DNA of 64,000 nt from Nitrospira sp. (GTDB taxonomy: Bacteria; Nitrospirota; Nitrospiria; Nitrospirales; Nitrospiraceae), in contig JANDJI010000001.1 in NCBI GenBank assembly GCA_024331125.1, positions 404,001 to 468,000 on the forward strand, in the 5' to 3' direction. Below the pieces are notes generated by a model that was not told where the DNA came from, ran no database searches, and saw only the letters and a list, made by a program, of their open reading frames with translations. The translations under genes and the position numbers were made by a program. This document shows, in pieces, positions 44,218-52,325 of this stretch (position 1 is its first letter; each line of letters begins with the position of its first letter).

Positions 44218-45165
44218 TCACTGATCGGCAGGCAAGGCTGACAGCACACGACGTTGGCTCGGTCGAAATTTTGGGCTGCGCACCATCAGAACGGGGCGGA
44301 GGGACTTTCGCAGCACGGATTCGGCCACGCTGCCGTACAAGACGTGCGACAGGCCCCGCCGACCGTGCGTCCCCATGACAATCAGGTCGATCGACAGGGT
44401 CCGCGCCGCCTCAAGAATCGAATCGTTGGGAAGCCCTCCCCGTATCAGGCATTCACAAGGCACCCCCGCGGCGTTCGCCGCGCCGGCGATCTCGGCGAGT
44501 CGTTCCTCGACCGCTTCCCGGCGCCGTCTCGCGTCCGAGTGGACGAGCGTGAAATCCAGTCCGTACGAAACCGGCTCCAAAACATGGAGCACCGTGACGG
44601 AGGCGCGCACCCGCCTGGCCGCCGCAATCCCATATTCCAGCGCGTCAAGCGAGCAATCGGAAAAATCCACCGGAATCAGCAATTTCTTGAGCACAGGCCG
44701 AGCTTGCCGCTCACCGACCCCTTCGGTTTCCGACCGCTCGGCCCGAACGGCCAAAACCGGACAAGGCGACGTCCGAATGACGCGCTCGGCCGTGCTGCCC
44801 AGCAAGACGTGTTCAAGCCCGCTCTTTCCCGCCGTACCGACCACGATCAGATCCGCCTTCTCCGCCTCAGCCGCGGCCACGATTTCCTTGCTGGGAATGC
44901 CTCTGGCAAGACGCGACCGAACGACGACTCCCCGCTCCCCCACGCGCTCCTTGGCGGCGTCCAAATCTTGTGTAGCCTGTTTCATCAACTCGTTCAAGTA
45001 CAATTGGTTCACGGGGTAGTCCGGGTTCAACCCCGGATCGAATTCCAAGACGGTCATGATCGTCAGTTCGGCTCCCCACGTTTCGGCCAGCGAACAGGCA
45101 TACGCCTCCGCTCGCTCCGCGTGAGCCGAAAAATCCGTCGCCAGAAGAATGTGTTCGACGTTCAT
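44218..45165 (-). CDS. Tandem universal stress protein
   Basis: 315 residues with two UspA domains. The N-terminal domain has the motif VVGTAGKSGLEHVLLGSTAE and the C-terminal VMGTHGRRGLSHVLYGSVAE, both with intact ATP-loop glycines. It starts MNVEHILLATDFSAHAERAE, typical of the family. It lies between DUF2934 and a cupredoxin gene on the same strand. Co-location with three other USP genes and PPi-PFK suggests a shared stress response. Confidence 0.92.
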   Translation of the reverse strand: MNVEHILLATDFSAHAERAEAYACSLAETWGAELTIMTVLEFDPGLNPDYPVNQLYLNELMKQATQDLDAAKERVGERGVVVRSRLARGIPSKEIVAAAEAEKADLIVVGTAGKSGLEHVLLGSTAERVIRTSPCPVLAVRAERSETEGVGERQARPVLKKLLIPVDFSDCSLDALEYGIAAARRVRASVTVLHVLEPVSYGLDFTLVHSDARRRREAVEERLAEIAGAANAAGVPCECLIRGGLPNDSILEAARTLSIDLIVMGTHGRRGLSHVLYGSVAESVLRKSLRPVLMVRSPKFRPSQRRVLSALPADQ

Positions 45166-45226
45166 GGCCTGACTCTGTACCGGAACGATCGGAAGAGCCG
45201 CCTCTTGCCCATGCCATCCTCCCCGT

Positions 45227-45682
45227 TTAGACGGCTTCCGTGCTCAAGATCAACAATTCTCCGGTCATGGTCGGGTGAAGCGAGCAACGGAACTCGTGTT
45301 TTCCCGGACGGGACAGATCAAACCGCACGATCGCGCCGCGATGTGGATCAAGGAAGACCCCGCCCAACCCTCGTCCGTACACAATCACCCCGTTCTGTTC
45401 GATCTGCGCGGAAAGCCCCTCGAACATCGTCGAGCCGAAATCGTGCCGTTCCGCGTCCTCGTTCCGTACCTTGATCACCGTCGGAAGCCCCAGGCGCAAC
45501 GCCCCCTGCTTGGTCCTGAACTTGTAATCCTTGATGGTCACTTCCACTACCTGTTCCGGCTCGGACTGCGCCAGCCTTTGCGATCCCGGCGTGCTCGCTA
45601 ATGGACCGGGCGACCAGACCATCAGACCGGCCAGACCGGCGATCACGCTCCCCATCCACCAGCGAGCCCATTGCTTGATCAT
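45227..45682 (-). CDS. Periplasmic cupredoxin-domain protein
   Basis: 151 residues. The signal peptide is about residues 1-29. The mature part is a cupredoxin-like beta barrel. Likely type 1 copper ligands are the histidine in AERHDFGS and cysteine, histidine and methionine in FRCSLHPTMTGEL. It may carry electrons or bind copper in the periplasm. It sits between two USP genes on one strand; it may be co-regulated with the stress cluster. Confidence 0.85.
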   Translation of the reverse strand: MIKQWARWWMGSVIAGLAGLMVWSPGPLASTPGSQRLAQSEPEQVVEVTIKDYKFRTKQGALRLGLPTVIKVRNEDAERHDFGSTMFEGLSAQIEQNGVIVYGRGLGGVFLDPHRGAIVRFDLSRPGKHEFRCSLHPTMTGELLILSTEAV

Positions 45683-45697
45683 GATCTCTCCCTTCGT

Positions 45698-46198
45698 TTA
45701 AGTGGAAACCGGCTGACCGCCGGTGGCCGGCAGAGGAACGGTCAACACGGGACAGCCGGCGGTACGAACGACTTTTTCCGCCGTGCTGCCGAAAAAGATC
45801 TTGTCCACGCTGCCCGCTCGCCCGCCATAACTGCCCATCACGATCAGGTCCACGCGCCCCGTGCGAGCGGCCTTGGCGATCTCGACGAACGGGGACCCCT
45901 CGACGATGGTACGGGCGAGCGTGATCCCCTTGGCCTCTTTCGATTCCAGCAACCGGCGCGCCTTCAGACGGGCATGGTGACGCAGACGCCGTCGTTGAGC
46001 CGCCACATCAGACGGAACGGCCACTAGCCCCAGCCGGTTGAACGCCGCCAAGGTTCCCGTATCGATGACATGCAAGACCGTCAGCTCGGCTCCGCATACA
46101 CGCGCCATCTCGCAGGCGACTCGAAAGGCCTCGTCCGAACAGGGTGAGAAATCGACCGGCACGAGAATCTTTTTGAAGAGACCGGCTTGTTGAACCAT
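45698..46198 (-). CDS. Single-domain universal stress protein
   Basis: 166 residues, one UspA domain. The N-terminus is KKILVPVDFSPCSDEAFRVA and the ATP-type motif is MGSYGGRAGSVDKIFFGSTAEK, with a slightly longer loop than usual. It is followed by the cupredoxin gene 15 bases downstream. It is divergent from another USP gene at 46663, sharing a 464-base intergenic region. Confidence 0.9.
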   Translation of the reverse strand: MVQQAGLFKKILVPVDFSPCSDEAFRVACEMARVCGAELTVLHVIDTGTLAAFNRLGLVAVPSDVAAQRRRLRHHARLKARRLLESKEAKGITLARTIVEGSPFVEIAKAARTGRVDLIVMGSYGGRAGSVDKIFFGSTAEKVVRTAGCPVLTVPLPATGGQPVST

Positions 46199-46662
46199 GG
46201 ATACTCCTCTTTTTTTCCGTAAACCAGCAAGGGCGGTGCCACTTGAAGAACCTGCGTCATATGGGCGATAGTGGCTGCACGATTCTAGGAAATTTCAGCC
46301 GAAACTCCGTCTTCTTTTGCTTGGGTGAGAGTGCCGAAGGCGAATATGATCAGTCACCCTTGCTCTTCACGAAAGGGGGCTCCTTGCTACAGATGCAATC
46401 TTATCGCTGTAGCAGAAGGCCCCACTGATGAAACGACTTTTACGGTGACGAAGAGCTCAAGGTGGAACTTTGCTTGTCTCTTCATCCTTTGTTTTTGCCA
46501 CTGACGCCCGACGCAGCCTTGTGAAAACGGCATCGGATTTGCTGAATCGAATTTGCTGAGGCGTTACGGATGGGAACTCGTCGCCGTTGCGGACAGCGGT
46601 TCAACCGATGAGACAAATGAAACTCATCATTTCGGTGCTTTTGCAAAAGGAAGGGGACATTC
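46199..46662. other. Intergenic region between two divergent stress genes
   Basis: 464 bases without a supported gene. It must contain both promoters. A strong hairpin lies at 46376-46423 (separate entry). AT content appears higher than in the flanking genes, as expected of control regions. No T-tract follows the hairpin directly, so a terminator is not evident. A small RNA gene is possible but not shown. Confidence 0.5.
46376..46423. other. Long hairpin in the stress-gene intergenic region
   Basis: TGCTACAG (46385-46392) and CTGTAGCA (46407-46414) pair perfectly around a 14-base loop. The outer bases GGGGC (46376-46380) and GCCCC (46419-46423) extend the stem with an imperfect middle. A 48-base element such as this could be an operator, a transcript end or a structured RNA. 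Orientation cannot be told. Confidence 0.45.
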
Positions 46663-47526
46663 ATGAAACTTTTGCTCGCAGTCGACGGTTCAGACCACTC
46701 GTATGAAGCGGTACGCGCGCTGAAGTATTTGAGTCGCGCGGAAGAGCTGCACATCGTGCACGTTTTGGACGTCCCGACGCCGGCCTATCCCTCCATGATC
46801 CCTGAAGTGACGCGAGAGTTCTATGAGACGGCCGAGCGCGCCATGCGGGAAGAAGGCACGAGGCTGTTGGAGCGGATCGTATCTCTGCTCCCGATGGAAG
46901 TCGGCCCGGTGACCAAGCATCTGGTCGTCGGATCTCCGGCGGATCAAATTATTGCGATGGCCGAACAATTCAAGGTGGACCTCGTGCTACTCGGAACGCG
47001 CGGCTTCGGGCCGATCAAAGAACGGCTGTTGGGCAGCGTGGCCCATCGCGTGCTGACGTTCGCTCCGAGCGCCAAGCTGATTCTTCGCGGTCCGCTGAAA
47101 GCGTTGGACAAAGTCCTGCTCCCGCTGCGGGGCGCCGATGACGCGGAACATGCGCTCCGATTTCTCCAACAACGGCCGTTCCGAAATCCACCCATGCTCA
47201 CTCTCTTCACCGTCTTGCCCCATACCAAGCCGCCATGGCCGGTCAATGACACCTCCGCCGAACAGATGGAAGCCCAGGCGCTCCGCGAGGCCGAGGCTTT
47301 CCTCAATGATACGGCGGCCAAATTGCCGGCTCTCGGCCATGAGACCCGGGTCGTCGCTTCGTTGGGCACTCCGGTCGAAGGGATTCTGAAAGAAGCCGGG
47401 GCCTGGCAGCCCGACCTCATCCTCATGGGATCCCGCGGGCGCAAAGGCGTCTCGCGGCTCGTGCTGGGCAGTGTCTCTCACGCGTTGTTGCACCAAGGAG
47501 CCTATCCATTGATGATCTTCAGTTGA
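46663..47526 (+). CDS. Tandem universal stress protein
   Basis: 287 residues. Two UspA-like domains: the first has LLGTRGFGPIKERLLGSVAH, the second LMGSRGRKGVSRLVLGSVSH, both with the ATP-loop pattern. An AAAGGAAGG ribosome-binding site precedes the ATG. It is the rightward gene of the stress cluster, followed by a small FmdB-like gene 13 bases later and a cytochrome c gene. Confidence 0.91.
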   Translation: MKLLLAVDGSDHSYEAVRALKYLSRAEELHIVHVLDVPTPAYPSMIPEVTREFYETAERAMREEGTRLLERIVSLLPMEVGPVTKHLVVGSPADQIIAMAEQFKVDLVLLGTRGFGPIKERLLGSVAHRVLTFAPSAKLILRGPLKALDKVLLPLRGADDAEHALRFLQQRPFRNPPMLTLFTVLPHTKPPWPVNDTSAEQMEAQALREAEAFLNDTAAKLPALGHETRVVASLGTPVEGILKEAGAWQPDLILMGSRGRKGVSRLVLGSVSHALLHQGAYPLMIFS

Positions 47527-47539
47527 GGGGGAACCGGCC

Positions 47540-47704
47540 ATGCCCATGTATGAGTACAAGTGTCTCGATTGCGGAAAGGAATCGCTCCTGGTCGTGACGC
47601 TCAAGGCGCATGAACAGGGAGACGTGGCCTGTCCGGCCTGTGGGAGCAAAAGGCTTGAGCAACGCTTCAGTCCGTTCATCGCGCACACGAGCAAGAAAAG
47701 TTAG
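47540..47704 (+). CDS. FmdB-type zinc ribbon protein
   Basis: 54 residues, MPMYEYKCLDCGKESLLV and so on, with CLDC and CPAC (two CxxC knuckles) and the FmdB end ERRFSPF-like KRLEQRFSPFIAH. FmdB-family proteins are small putative regulators or zinc-binding proteins. The gene fits between the USP gene (13 bases before) and the cytochrome c gene (starting at the next base), so it is part of this transcript. A GAGGGGG ribosome-binding site precedes the start. Confidence 0.85.
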   Translation: MPMYEYKCLDCGKESLLVVTLKAHEQGDVACPACGSKRLEQRFSPFIAHTSKKS

Positions 47705-48094
47705 GTGGCGTTCGTGCGCAGGAACAGAGAGGTCGGCGTGCTCATCGGTCTTGTGTCGCTCTTGCTTCTGATCGACGCGGCGATACCGGCCGGTCTTTCC
47801 GCACAGGAGTATCCTCCCGATTTGGAACGAGGGAAAGCGATTTATGCGCGTCACTGTCGCTCTTGCCATGGAGCCAAGGGCGAGGGGAACGGGCCGTCGG
47901 CGGAGACCCTACCCCTTCCGCCCGCCGATTTTCGCCATGTTCGGTCGATCCTCAAATCGGATGAGGACCTGTTGCGGGTGATCGAGCATGGCGTCGTCTT
48001 CAGTCCGATGCACGCTTGGCGAGGGCGGCTGACCGATGGAGAAATGCAGGATGTTTTGGCTTACATTCGCCTGCTCTCACAATCCAGCCCGTGA
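47705..48094 (+). CDS. Monoheme cytochrome c
   Basis: 129 residues from a GTG directly after the FmdB stop. A signal peptide or anchor spans about residues 9-33. The heme site is CRSCH in YARHCRSCHGAKGEG, and the axial methionine is probably in VVFSPMHAWRG. The class I fold is complete. It should be periplasmic and carry electrons. It follows a stress gene and precedes NAD-salvage genes, with no obvious oxidase nearby. Confidence 0.85.
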   Translation: MAFVRRNREVGVLIGLVSLLLLIDAAIPAGLSAQEYPPDLERGKAIYARHCRSCHGAKGEGNGPSAETLPLPPADFRHVRSILKSDEDLLRVIEHGVVFSPMHAWRGRLTDGEMQDVLAYIRLLSQSSP

Positions 48095-48111
48095 CATCCG
48101 GTTCGGCCTCG

Positions 48112-48723
48112 ATGGCGACACCGCCGACTATGGAACCCCTGGTTGAAACACTGGACTCCCACGACGCGCTGATCCTGGTTGACGTCCAGAACGATTTTCT
48201 CCCCGGCGGCCCGCTCGGCGTCGCCGGCAGTGAAGCAACCATCCCGATGCTATCGGAATATGTTCGCCGATTTCACGAAAGGAGGCTGCCGATTTTCCTC
48301 ACGAGGGATTGGCACCCTCTGAACCATTGCTCGTTCCAACAGCAAGGCGGCCCCTGGCCGCCTCACTGTCTGGCTGGGTCGCATGGCGCGCTGCCCCCCG
48401 ACCATTTTCCGGTTCCAGCGTCAGCCGTAATCATTTACAAAGGCATCGATCCGGACCAGGACGCCTATTCAGGCTTTCAAGGAACGGCCCTCCACCGCCA
48501 CCTTCAAGCTCTTGACGTCCGACGACTCTTCATCGGCGGACTGGCGACCGACTATTGCGTGCTGAACACCGTCAAAGATGCCCTCTCTCTCGGCTATGCC
48601 GTCCGTTTGCTGATGGACGCGATCAAGGCGGTCGACGTCCGGCCCGATGACGGCAAACAGGCCGAGCAAGAGATGATTCGCCTGGGCGCCGTCCCGATCC
48701 GATTGGAGGATTTGACCCGATGA
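48112..48723 (+). CDS. pncA: Nicotinamidase PncA
   Basis: 203 residues from ATG 48112; an ATG at 48130 is also possible. It belongs to the isochorismatase-like cysteine hydrolase family and converts nicotinamide to nicotinate. The aspartate is in LVDVQNDFLPGG, the metal ligands in FLTRDWHPLNHC, the lysine in IYKGIDPDQDAYSGF, and the nucleophilic cysteine in GLATDYCVLNT. Its stop overlaps the pncB start by four bases (ATGA), so the pair runs NAD salvage by the Preiss-Handler route. Confidence 0.94.
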   Translation: MATPPTMEPLVETLDSHDALILVDVQNDFLPGGPLGVAGSEATIPMLSEYVRRFHERRLPIFLTRDWHPLNHCSFQQQGGPWPPHCLAGSHGALPPDHFPVPASAVIIYKGIDPDQDAYSGFQGTALHRHLQALDVRRLFIGGLATDYCVLNTVKDALSLGYAVRLLMDAIKAVDVRPDDGKQAEQEMIRLGAVPIRLEDLTR

Positions 48724-50075
48724 ACCCCTCCCGAAGCGCCCTGCTCACCGACCTCTATGAACTCACCATGGCCCAGGCGTACTTGGAACGGGGCATGACC
48801 GAACCGGCCGCGTTTGAATTGTTCGTCCGCAAACTGTCGCCCCACCGCAATTTTCTCCTTGCCGCCGGTCTGGAGCAGGTCTTGGACTTTCTTGCCACCT
48901 TGCACGTCACGCAAGAGGAATTGGTCTGGCTCGAGGAGACCAGGTTGTTCAAGCCCCACCTGCTGTACTTTTTGGAAACCCTGCGGTTCACGGGGGACGT
49001 GGCGGCCATGCCGGAGGGGACGCTGTTTTTCCCGCACGAGCCGATTCTCCGCGTGGTCGCATCCCTGCCGATCGCGCAACTCGTCGAAAGCCGTGTCATG
49101 AATCTGCTGCACGTTCAGACCATGATCGCTTCCAAGGCGGCTCGGTCGGTCCTGGCGGCCAAGGGGAAACCCTTGATCGATTTCGGGCTGAGGCGGGCGC
49201 ATGGAGCGGAGGCCGGGCTGCTCGCGGCGCGGGCCAGCTATTTGGTCGGATTTTCTGGCACCGCCACCGTGCTGGCCGGCATGGTCTATGACATTCCCAT
49301 CTACGGCACGATGGCCCATTCGTTCGTCCAAGCCCATCGCGACGAGCAGGAGGCCTTCGAGCACTTCGCCCAAGCGCAGCCGGACAATGTGATCTTTCTG
49401 ATCGACACGTACGATACGGAGGCGGCCGCGCGACTCGTCGTCTCGATGGCCCCTTCGCTCAAAGCCAAGGGCATCACGGTCAAGGGTGTGCGATTAGACA
49501 GTGGCGACCTTGCCGCCCATGCGCGGGCGGTTCGCCGAATTCTGGACGAGGGAGGACTACCTCACGCTCAGATCCTCGCAAGTGGCAACCTCGACGAATA
49601 TCGAGTGCAATCACTGGTTGAAAGCGGGGCCCCGATCGACAGCTTCGCCGTCGGCACGGCCATGACCACATCCGCCGATGCCCCATCGTTGGATTGCGCG
49701 TACAAGCTGCAAGAATATGCCGGATATCCCTGTCGCAAGCGATCGGAGGGCAAGGCGACATGGCCCGGTCGCAAGCAGGTCTATCGTTCGTATACGGATG
49801 ACGGCCTGCTCGACTACGACATCGTCACCACACTGGAGGACATTCAAACGGGGTTTCCTCTTCTCCAAGATGTGATGAAAGGCGGGGAACGTCTCTCCCC
49901 GTCACCCAGCTTGCACGAGGTGCGCCGTTCCACCATGGAACAACTCGCGCGCCTTCCGCTCTCCTTGCGGGCCCTTGAAACGGCCCCGCCCCATCCTGTT
50001 CGGATCGCCCCGGCCTTACAAGCTTTGGCCCGGACGGTGGACCGGGATCTTGCCCATCAACAAGAACAGCCTTGA
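48720..50075 (+). CDS. pncB: Nicotinate phosphoribosyltransferase PncB
   Basis: 451 residues, typical of the enzyme that forms nicotinate mononucleotide from nicotinate and PRPP. Conserved segments include LLTDLYELTMAQAYLERGM at the start, DFGLRRAHGAEAGLLAARAS, MAHSFVQAH, and the phosphate-binding VRLDSGDLAAHARAVRR. It overlaps pncA by four bases. The product of PncA is its substrate. The C-terminal ~30 residues are variable. Confidence 0.95.
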   Translation: MNPSRSALLTDLYELTMAQAYLERGMTEPAAFELFVRKLSPHRNFLLAAGLEQVLDFLATLHVTQEELVWLEETRLFKPHLLYFLETLRFTGDVAAMPEGTLFFPHEPILRVVASLPIAQLVESRVMNLLHVQTMIASKAARSVLAAKGKPLIDFGLRRAHGAEAGLLAARASYLVGFSGTATVLAGMVYDIPIYGTMAHSFVQAHRDEQEAFEHFAQAQPDNVIFLIDTYDTEAAARLVVSMAPSLKAKGITVKGVRLDSGDLAAHARAVRRILDEGGLPHAQILASGNLDEYRVQSLVESGAPIDSFAVGTAMTTSADAPSLDCAYKLQEYAGYPCRKRSEGKATWPGRKQVYRSYTDDGLLDYDIVTTLEDIQTGFPLLQDVMKGGERLSPSPSLHEVRRSTMEQLARLPLSLRALETAPPHPVRIAPALQALARTVDRDLAHQQEQP

Positions 50076-50086
50076 GGGATCACGCC

Positions 50087-50740
50087 ATGGCTTCCGCATT
50101 TGAACATCATATCTCAATCACGCAAGGGTCGGTCGTCTTGGAGGGGTTGCTCGGCCTGCCGGCCGGCTCGGAGGGAGCAGTCATCTTTGCGCACGGCAGC
50201 GGCAGCGGCCGATTCAGCCCTCGCAACAACTTCGTAGCTCGCCATCTTCAGCAACAGGGGCTCGCCACCCTACTCCTTGATCTCCTCACGGAAGAGGAAG
50301 CATCCAACCGGCGCAAGGTTTTCGACATCGATCTCTTGGCGGATCGACTCCTACTGGCCAAGACATGGCTCGAATCGGACCAACGAACCGGCCATCTCCG
50401 GATCGGCTATTTCGGCGCCAGCACCGGCGCGGGCGCCGCCCTGCAAGCCGCAGCTCGCGAGCCGTCGAACATCCATGCCATCGTTTCGCGAGGTGGACGG
50501 CCGGACCTGGCCGAACCCTATCTCTCCCGCGTGACGGCTCCCACGCTCCTGATCGTCGGCGGTTATGATTTCCCGGTCATTGAAATGAACAGGGCTGCCT
50601 ATGATGTGCTGACCTGCAAGAAGGAGCTGGTCATCATTCCCGGCGCCACGCACCTGTTCGAGGAGCCGGGCACGTTAGAGCAGGTGGCGGAACAGGCAGG
50701 GAGTTGGTTTCTCCGGCACTTATACTCATCTTCCCACTAA
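50087..50740 (+). CDS. Alpha/beta hydrolase (dienelactone hydrolase-like)
   Basis: 217 residues from the ATG at 50087, which has a GAGGGA ribosome-binding site; a TTG at 50072 overlapping the pncB stop is an alternative. The HGSGSGRFSPRN turn forms the oxyanion region, GYFGASTGAGAAL has a GxSxG nucleophile elbow, VGGYDFPV the acid, and PGATHLFEEPGTLEQV the catalytic histidine. The substrate is unknown. Its last ~80 bases are partly repeated at 51530-51632. Confidence 0.85.
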   Translation: MASAFEHHISITQGSVVLEGLLGLPAGSEGAVIFAHGSGSGRFSPRNNFVARHLQQQGLATLLLDLLTEEEASNRRKVFDIDLLADRLLLAKTWLESDQRTGHLRIGYFGASTGAGAALQAAAREPSNIHAIVSRGGRPDLAEPYLSRVTAPTLLIVGGYDFPVIEMNRAAYDVLTCKKELVIIPGATHLFEEPGTLEQVAEQAGSWFLRHLYSSSH

Positions 50741-50778
50741 CAAGAGCGACATGATAGGGGGCGCGATATCCGGAATGA

Positions 50779-51075
50779 TCACTTCCGTTCACGTTGCGCA
50801 ATCAACAGCTCTCTCAACTGCTCATAGACATCCCGCCGAGGACCAACGAAGACAATATCGAGACAGCCTTCTTCATCATGAATCCGATAGATGATCCGAT
50901 ACGTCCGGACCCGATAAGACCGAAGACCCGCCAGCTCATACTGAAGCGCATGACCGGCAAGAGGATTCGCCACAAGATCTTTGACGCCTTGCTTGATCTC
51001 CCCCTTGACTTGAGGATGGAGCTTCCGAATTCGTTCGGCCGCTTCTCTGGTATAGCGTGCCCGATATCCTTTCAC
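50779..51075 (-). CDS. RelE/ParE-type toxin
   Basis: 98 residues. RelE-superfamily pattern: YTREAAERIRKLHPQVKGEI, with LAGLRSYRVRTYRIIYRI and FVGPRRDVYEQL. RelE homologues cleave mRNA at the ribosome, ParE homologues poison gyrase; arginine- and tyrosine-rich residues favour RelE, but activity cannot be read with certainty. It starts 8 bases after the Phd/YefM antitoxin stop, so the pair is one operon read leftward. Confidence 0.9.
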   Translation of the reverse strand: MKGYRARYTREAAERIRKLHPQVKGEIKQGVKDLVANPLAGHALQYELAGLRSYRVRTYRIIYRIHDEEGCLDIVFVGPRRDVYEQLRELLIAQRERK

Positions 51076-51083
51076 AACGTTTC

Positions 51084-51350
51084 TCAGCCAAAGACCGCCT
51101 CATGGGAGACCCACTGTCCTTTCTCCGCCTGTTTCAAAGCTCGACGAAGTCCTCGCATCGTCTTCTGATCGCTGAGAATCTCGATCGTCTCCATCAGTCC
51201 CTCGAACTGGTCCATACTCAGCAGGACCGCCGAGGGAACACCGTCGCGCGTGATCGCCACAACCTCTTGTTTGTGTTTCATACGTCGGATCAAATCCAAC
51301 AGCTTATTTTTGGCCTCACTCACCGAAACAAACTCGTCGACTTGTGGCAT
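51084..51350 (-). CDS. Phd/YefM-type antitoxin
   Basis: 88 residues. The N-terminal Phd/YefM DNA-binding domain reads DEFVSVSEAKNKLLDLIRR and ITRDGVPSAVLLSMDQFEGL. The rest binds the toxin. It should repress its own promoter; a 12-base perfect palindrome overlaps that promoter. It precedes the toxin gene by 8 bases. Confidence 0.92.
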   Translation of the reverse strand: MPQVDEFVSVSEAKNKLLDLIRRMKHKQEVVAITRDGVPSAVLLSMDQFEGLMETIEILSDQKTMRGLRRALKQAEKGQWVSHEAVFG

Positions 51351-51373
51351 ACATACCCCCTATCCAGCTACTT

Positions 51374-51410
51374 TAATGGCCATTATACTGGCTTGCTTTG
51401 ATGCCGACAA
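51374..51410 (-). promoter_or_regulatory. Toxin-antitoxin promoter and palindromic operator
   Basis: On the minus strand, TTGTCG (-35, positions 51405-51410) and a perfect TATAAT (-10, 51382-51387) lie 17 bases apart. The palindrome TAATGGCCATTA (51374-51385) overlaps the -10 and the expected start, an ideal autoregulatory operator for the antitoxin. The antitoxin start codon is about 25 bases downstream. Confidence 0.7.
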
Positions 51411-51529
51411 GCACGTGGAAACTGCGAAACCGCAAACGTTGTCCGGCAGATGATGGGGCAGATCGGTTGCAGGCGATGAACCCATCAACCCTTCGCCGGC
51501 CCGTGGAAAGAATCCATTCATCTTTCCCG

Positions 51530-51632
51530 CGCCACGCACCTGTTCGAGGAGCCGGGCACGTTGGGACAGGTGGCGGAGCGGGGAGGGAGTTGGTTTTTCC
51601 GGCACCTGATAGAGGACGGGCCGTCTCGTTGA
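51530..51632 (+). pseudogene. Remnant of a hydrolase gene (C-terminal end)
   Basis: In one frame this stretch reads ATHLFEEPGTLGQVAERGGSW, then FFRHLIEDGPSR and stop, matching the end of the hydrolase at 50087-50740 (ATHLFEEPGTLEQVAEQAGSW). Similarity runs back to the ATTCCCGG-like bases at 51522, with a single-base indel. Several amino-acid changes show divergence, so it is a relic of a paralogue or an old duplicate, not a fresh copy. No N-terminal part is seen. Toxin-antitoxin genes occupy the space between the two copies. Confidence 0.75.
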
Positions 51633-51656
51633 AGGCAGTACGACACGCCGTTATCG

Positions 51657-52199
51657 TTATATTGACACCGACCGTTTCCGGACAAGCTCAGCAATCCTGC
51701 CCGCCGCTTCGTCGGCCGTCAGTTTGGTAGTGTCGATCGTCACATCGGGATGGAGAGGAGCCTCATAGGGATCTTGGAGTCCCGGTACGGTCAGAGATTC
51801 ACCCCGCTGGCCACGCTGATAGGTCCCCTTATAGTCCCGCTTCATACACAGCTCCAAAGGGCAGACGACCGCCACTTCGATGAATCGAGGAATCAGGCTC
51901 CTGGCAAAGTCGCGATAGGCCCGCCGGTTGGCCGTGGCATCAAAGATGACCGTCACGCCGTGCGCGACCAATCTGCTTCCCATGAAGGCCAAGGCCCGAT
52001 AAAACAGATCCCGCTCTTCGCGGGAGTAGGTGGGCGCCGGGGTCAAAATCCGCCTTACGGCGTCGGACTCCAGCACCTCGACAATGTGGCCGACCGCTTC
52101 CAGCTTTGGTTTCAACGCCGCCGCAATCGTGCTCTTGCCCGATGCCGGCAAACCGGTGAGCCAGACCGCCCACGTTCTGGAAGATTCGTTTGCCATCAT
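51657..52199 (-). CDS. cysC: Adenylyl-sulfate kinase CysC
   Basis: 180 residues. The P-loop is GLPASGKSTIAAAL at residues ~15-28; DATANRRAYRDFARSLIPRFIEV and KGTYQRGQRGE fit APS kinase, which phosphorylates APS to PAPS. Neither ATP sulfurylase nor sulfotransferase genes are adjacent, so it may supply PAPS or contribute to sulfate assimilation. It lies 130 bases upstream of a kinase-like gene, both leftward. The protein is slightly shorter than the usual ~200 residues. Confidence 0.9.
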   Translation of the reverse strand: MMANESSRTWAVWLTGLPASGKSTIAAALKPKLEAVGHIVEVLESDAVRRILTPAPTYSREERDLFYRALAFMGSRLVAHGVTVIFDATANRRAYRDFARSLIPRFIEVAVVCPLELCMKRDYKGTYQRGQRGESLTVPGLQDPYEAPLHPDVTIDTTKLTADEAAGRIAELVRKRSVSI

Positions 52200-52325
52200 T
52201 GGTCAATGGTCAATGATTCATATACCCCGGAACCACTCGCTGAGAAATCGCTCGGCATGGTCTGTCCCGTGAACATTCCCATCACGGCTGACGCTTGTCG
52301 CATGGCGATCGGCGTCATATTCATG

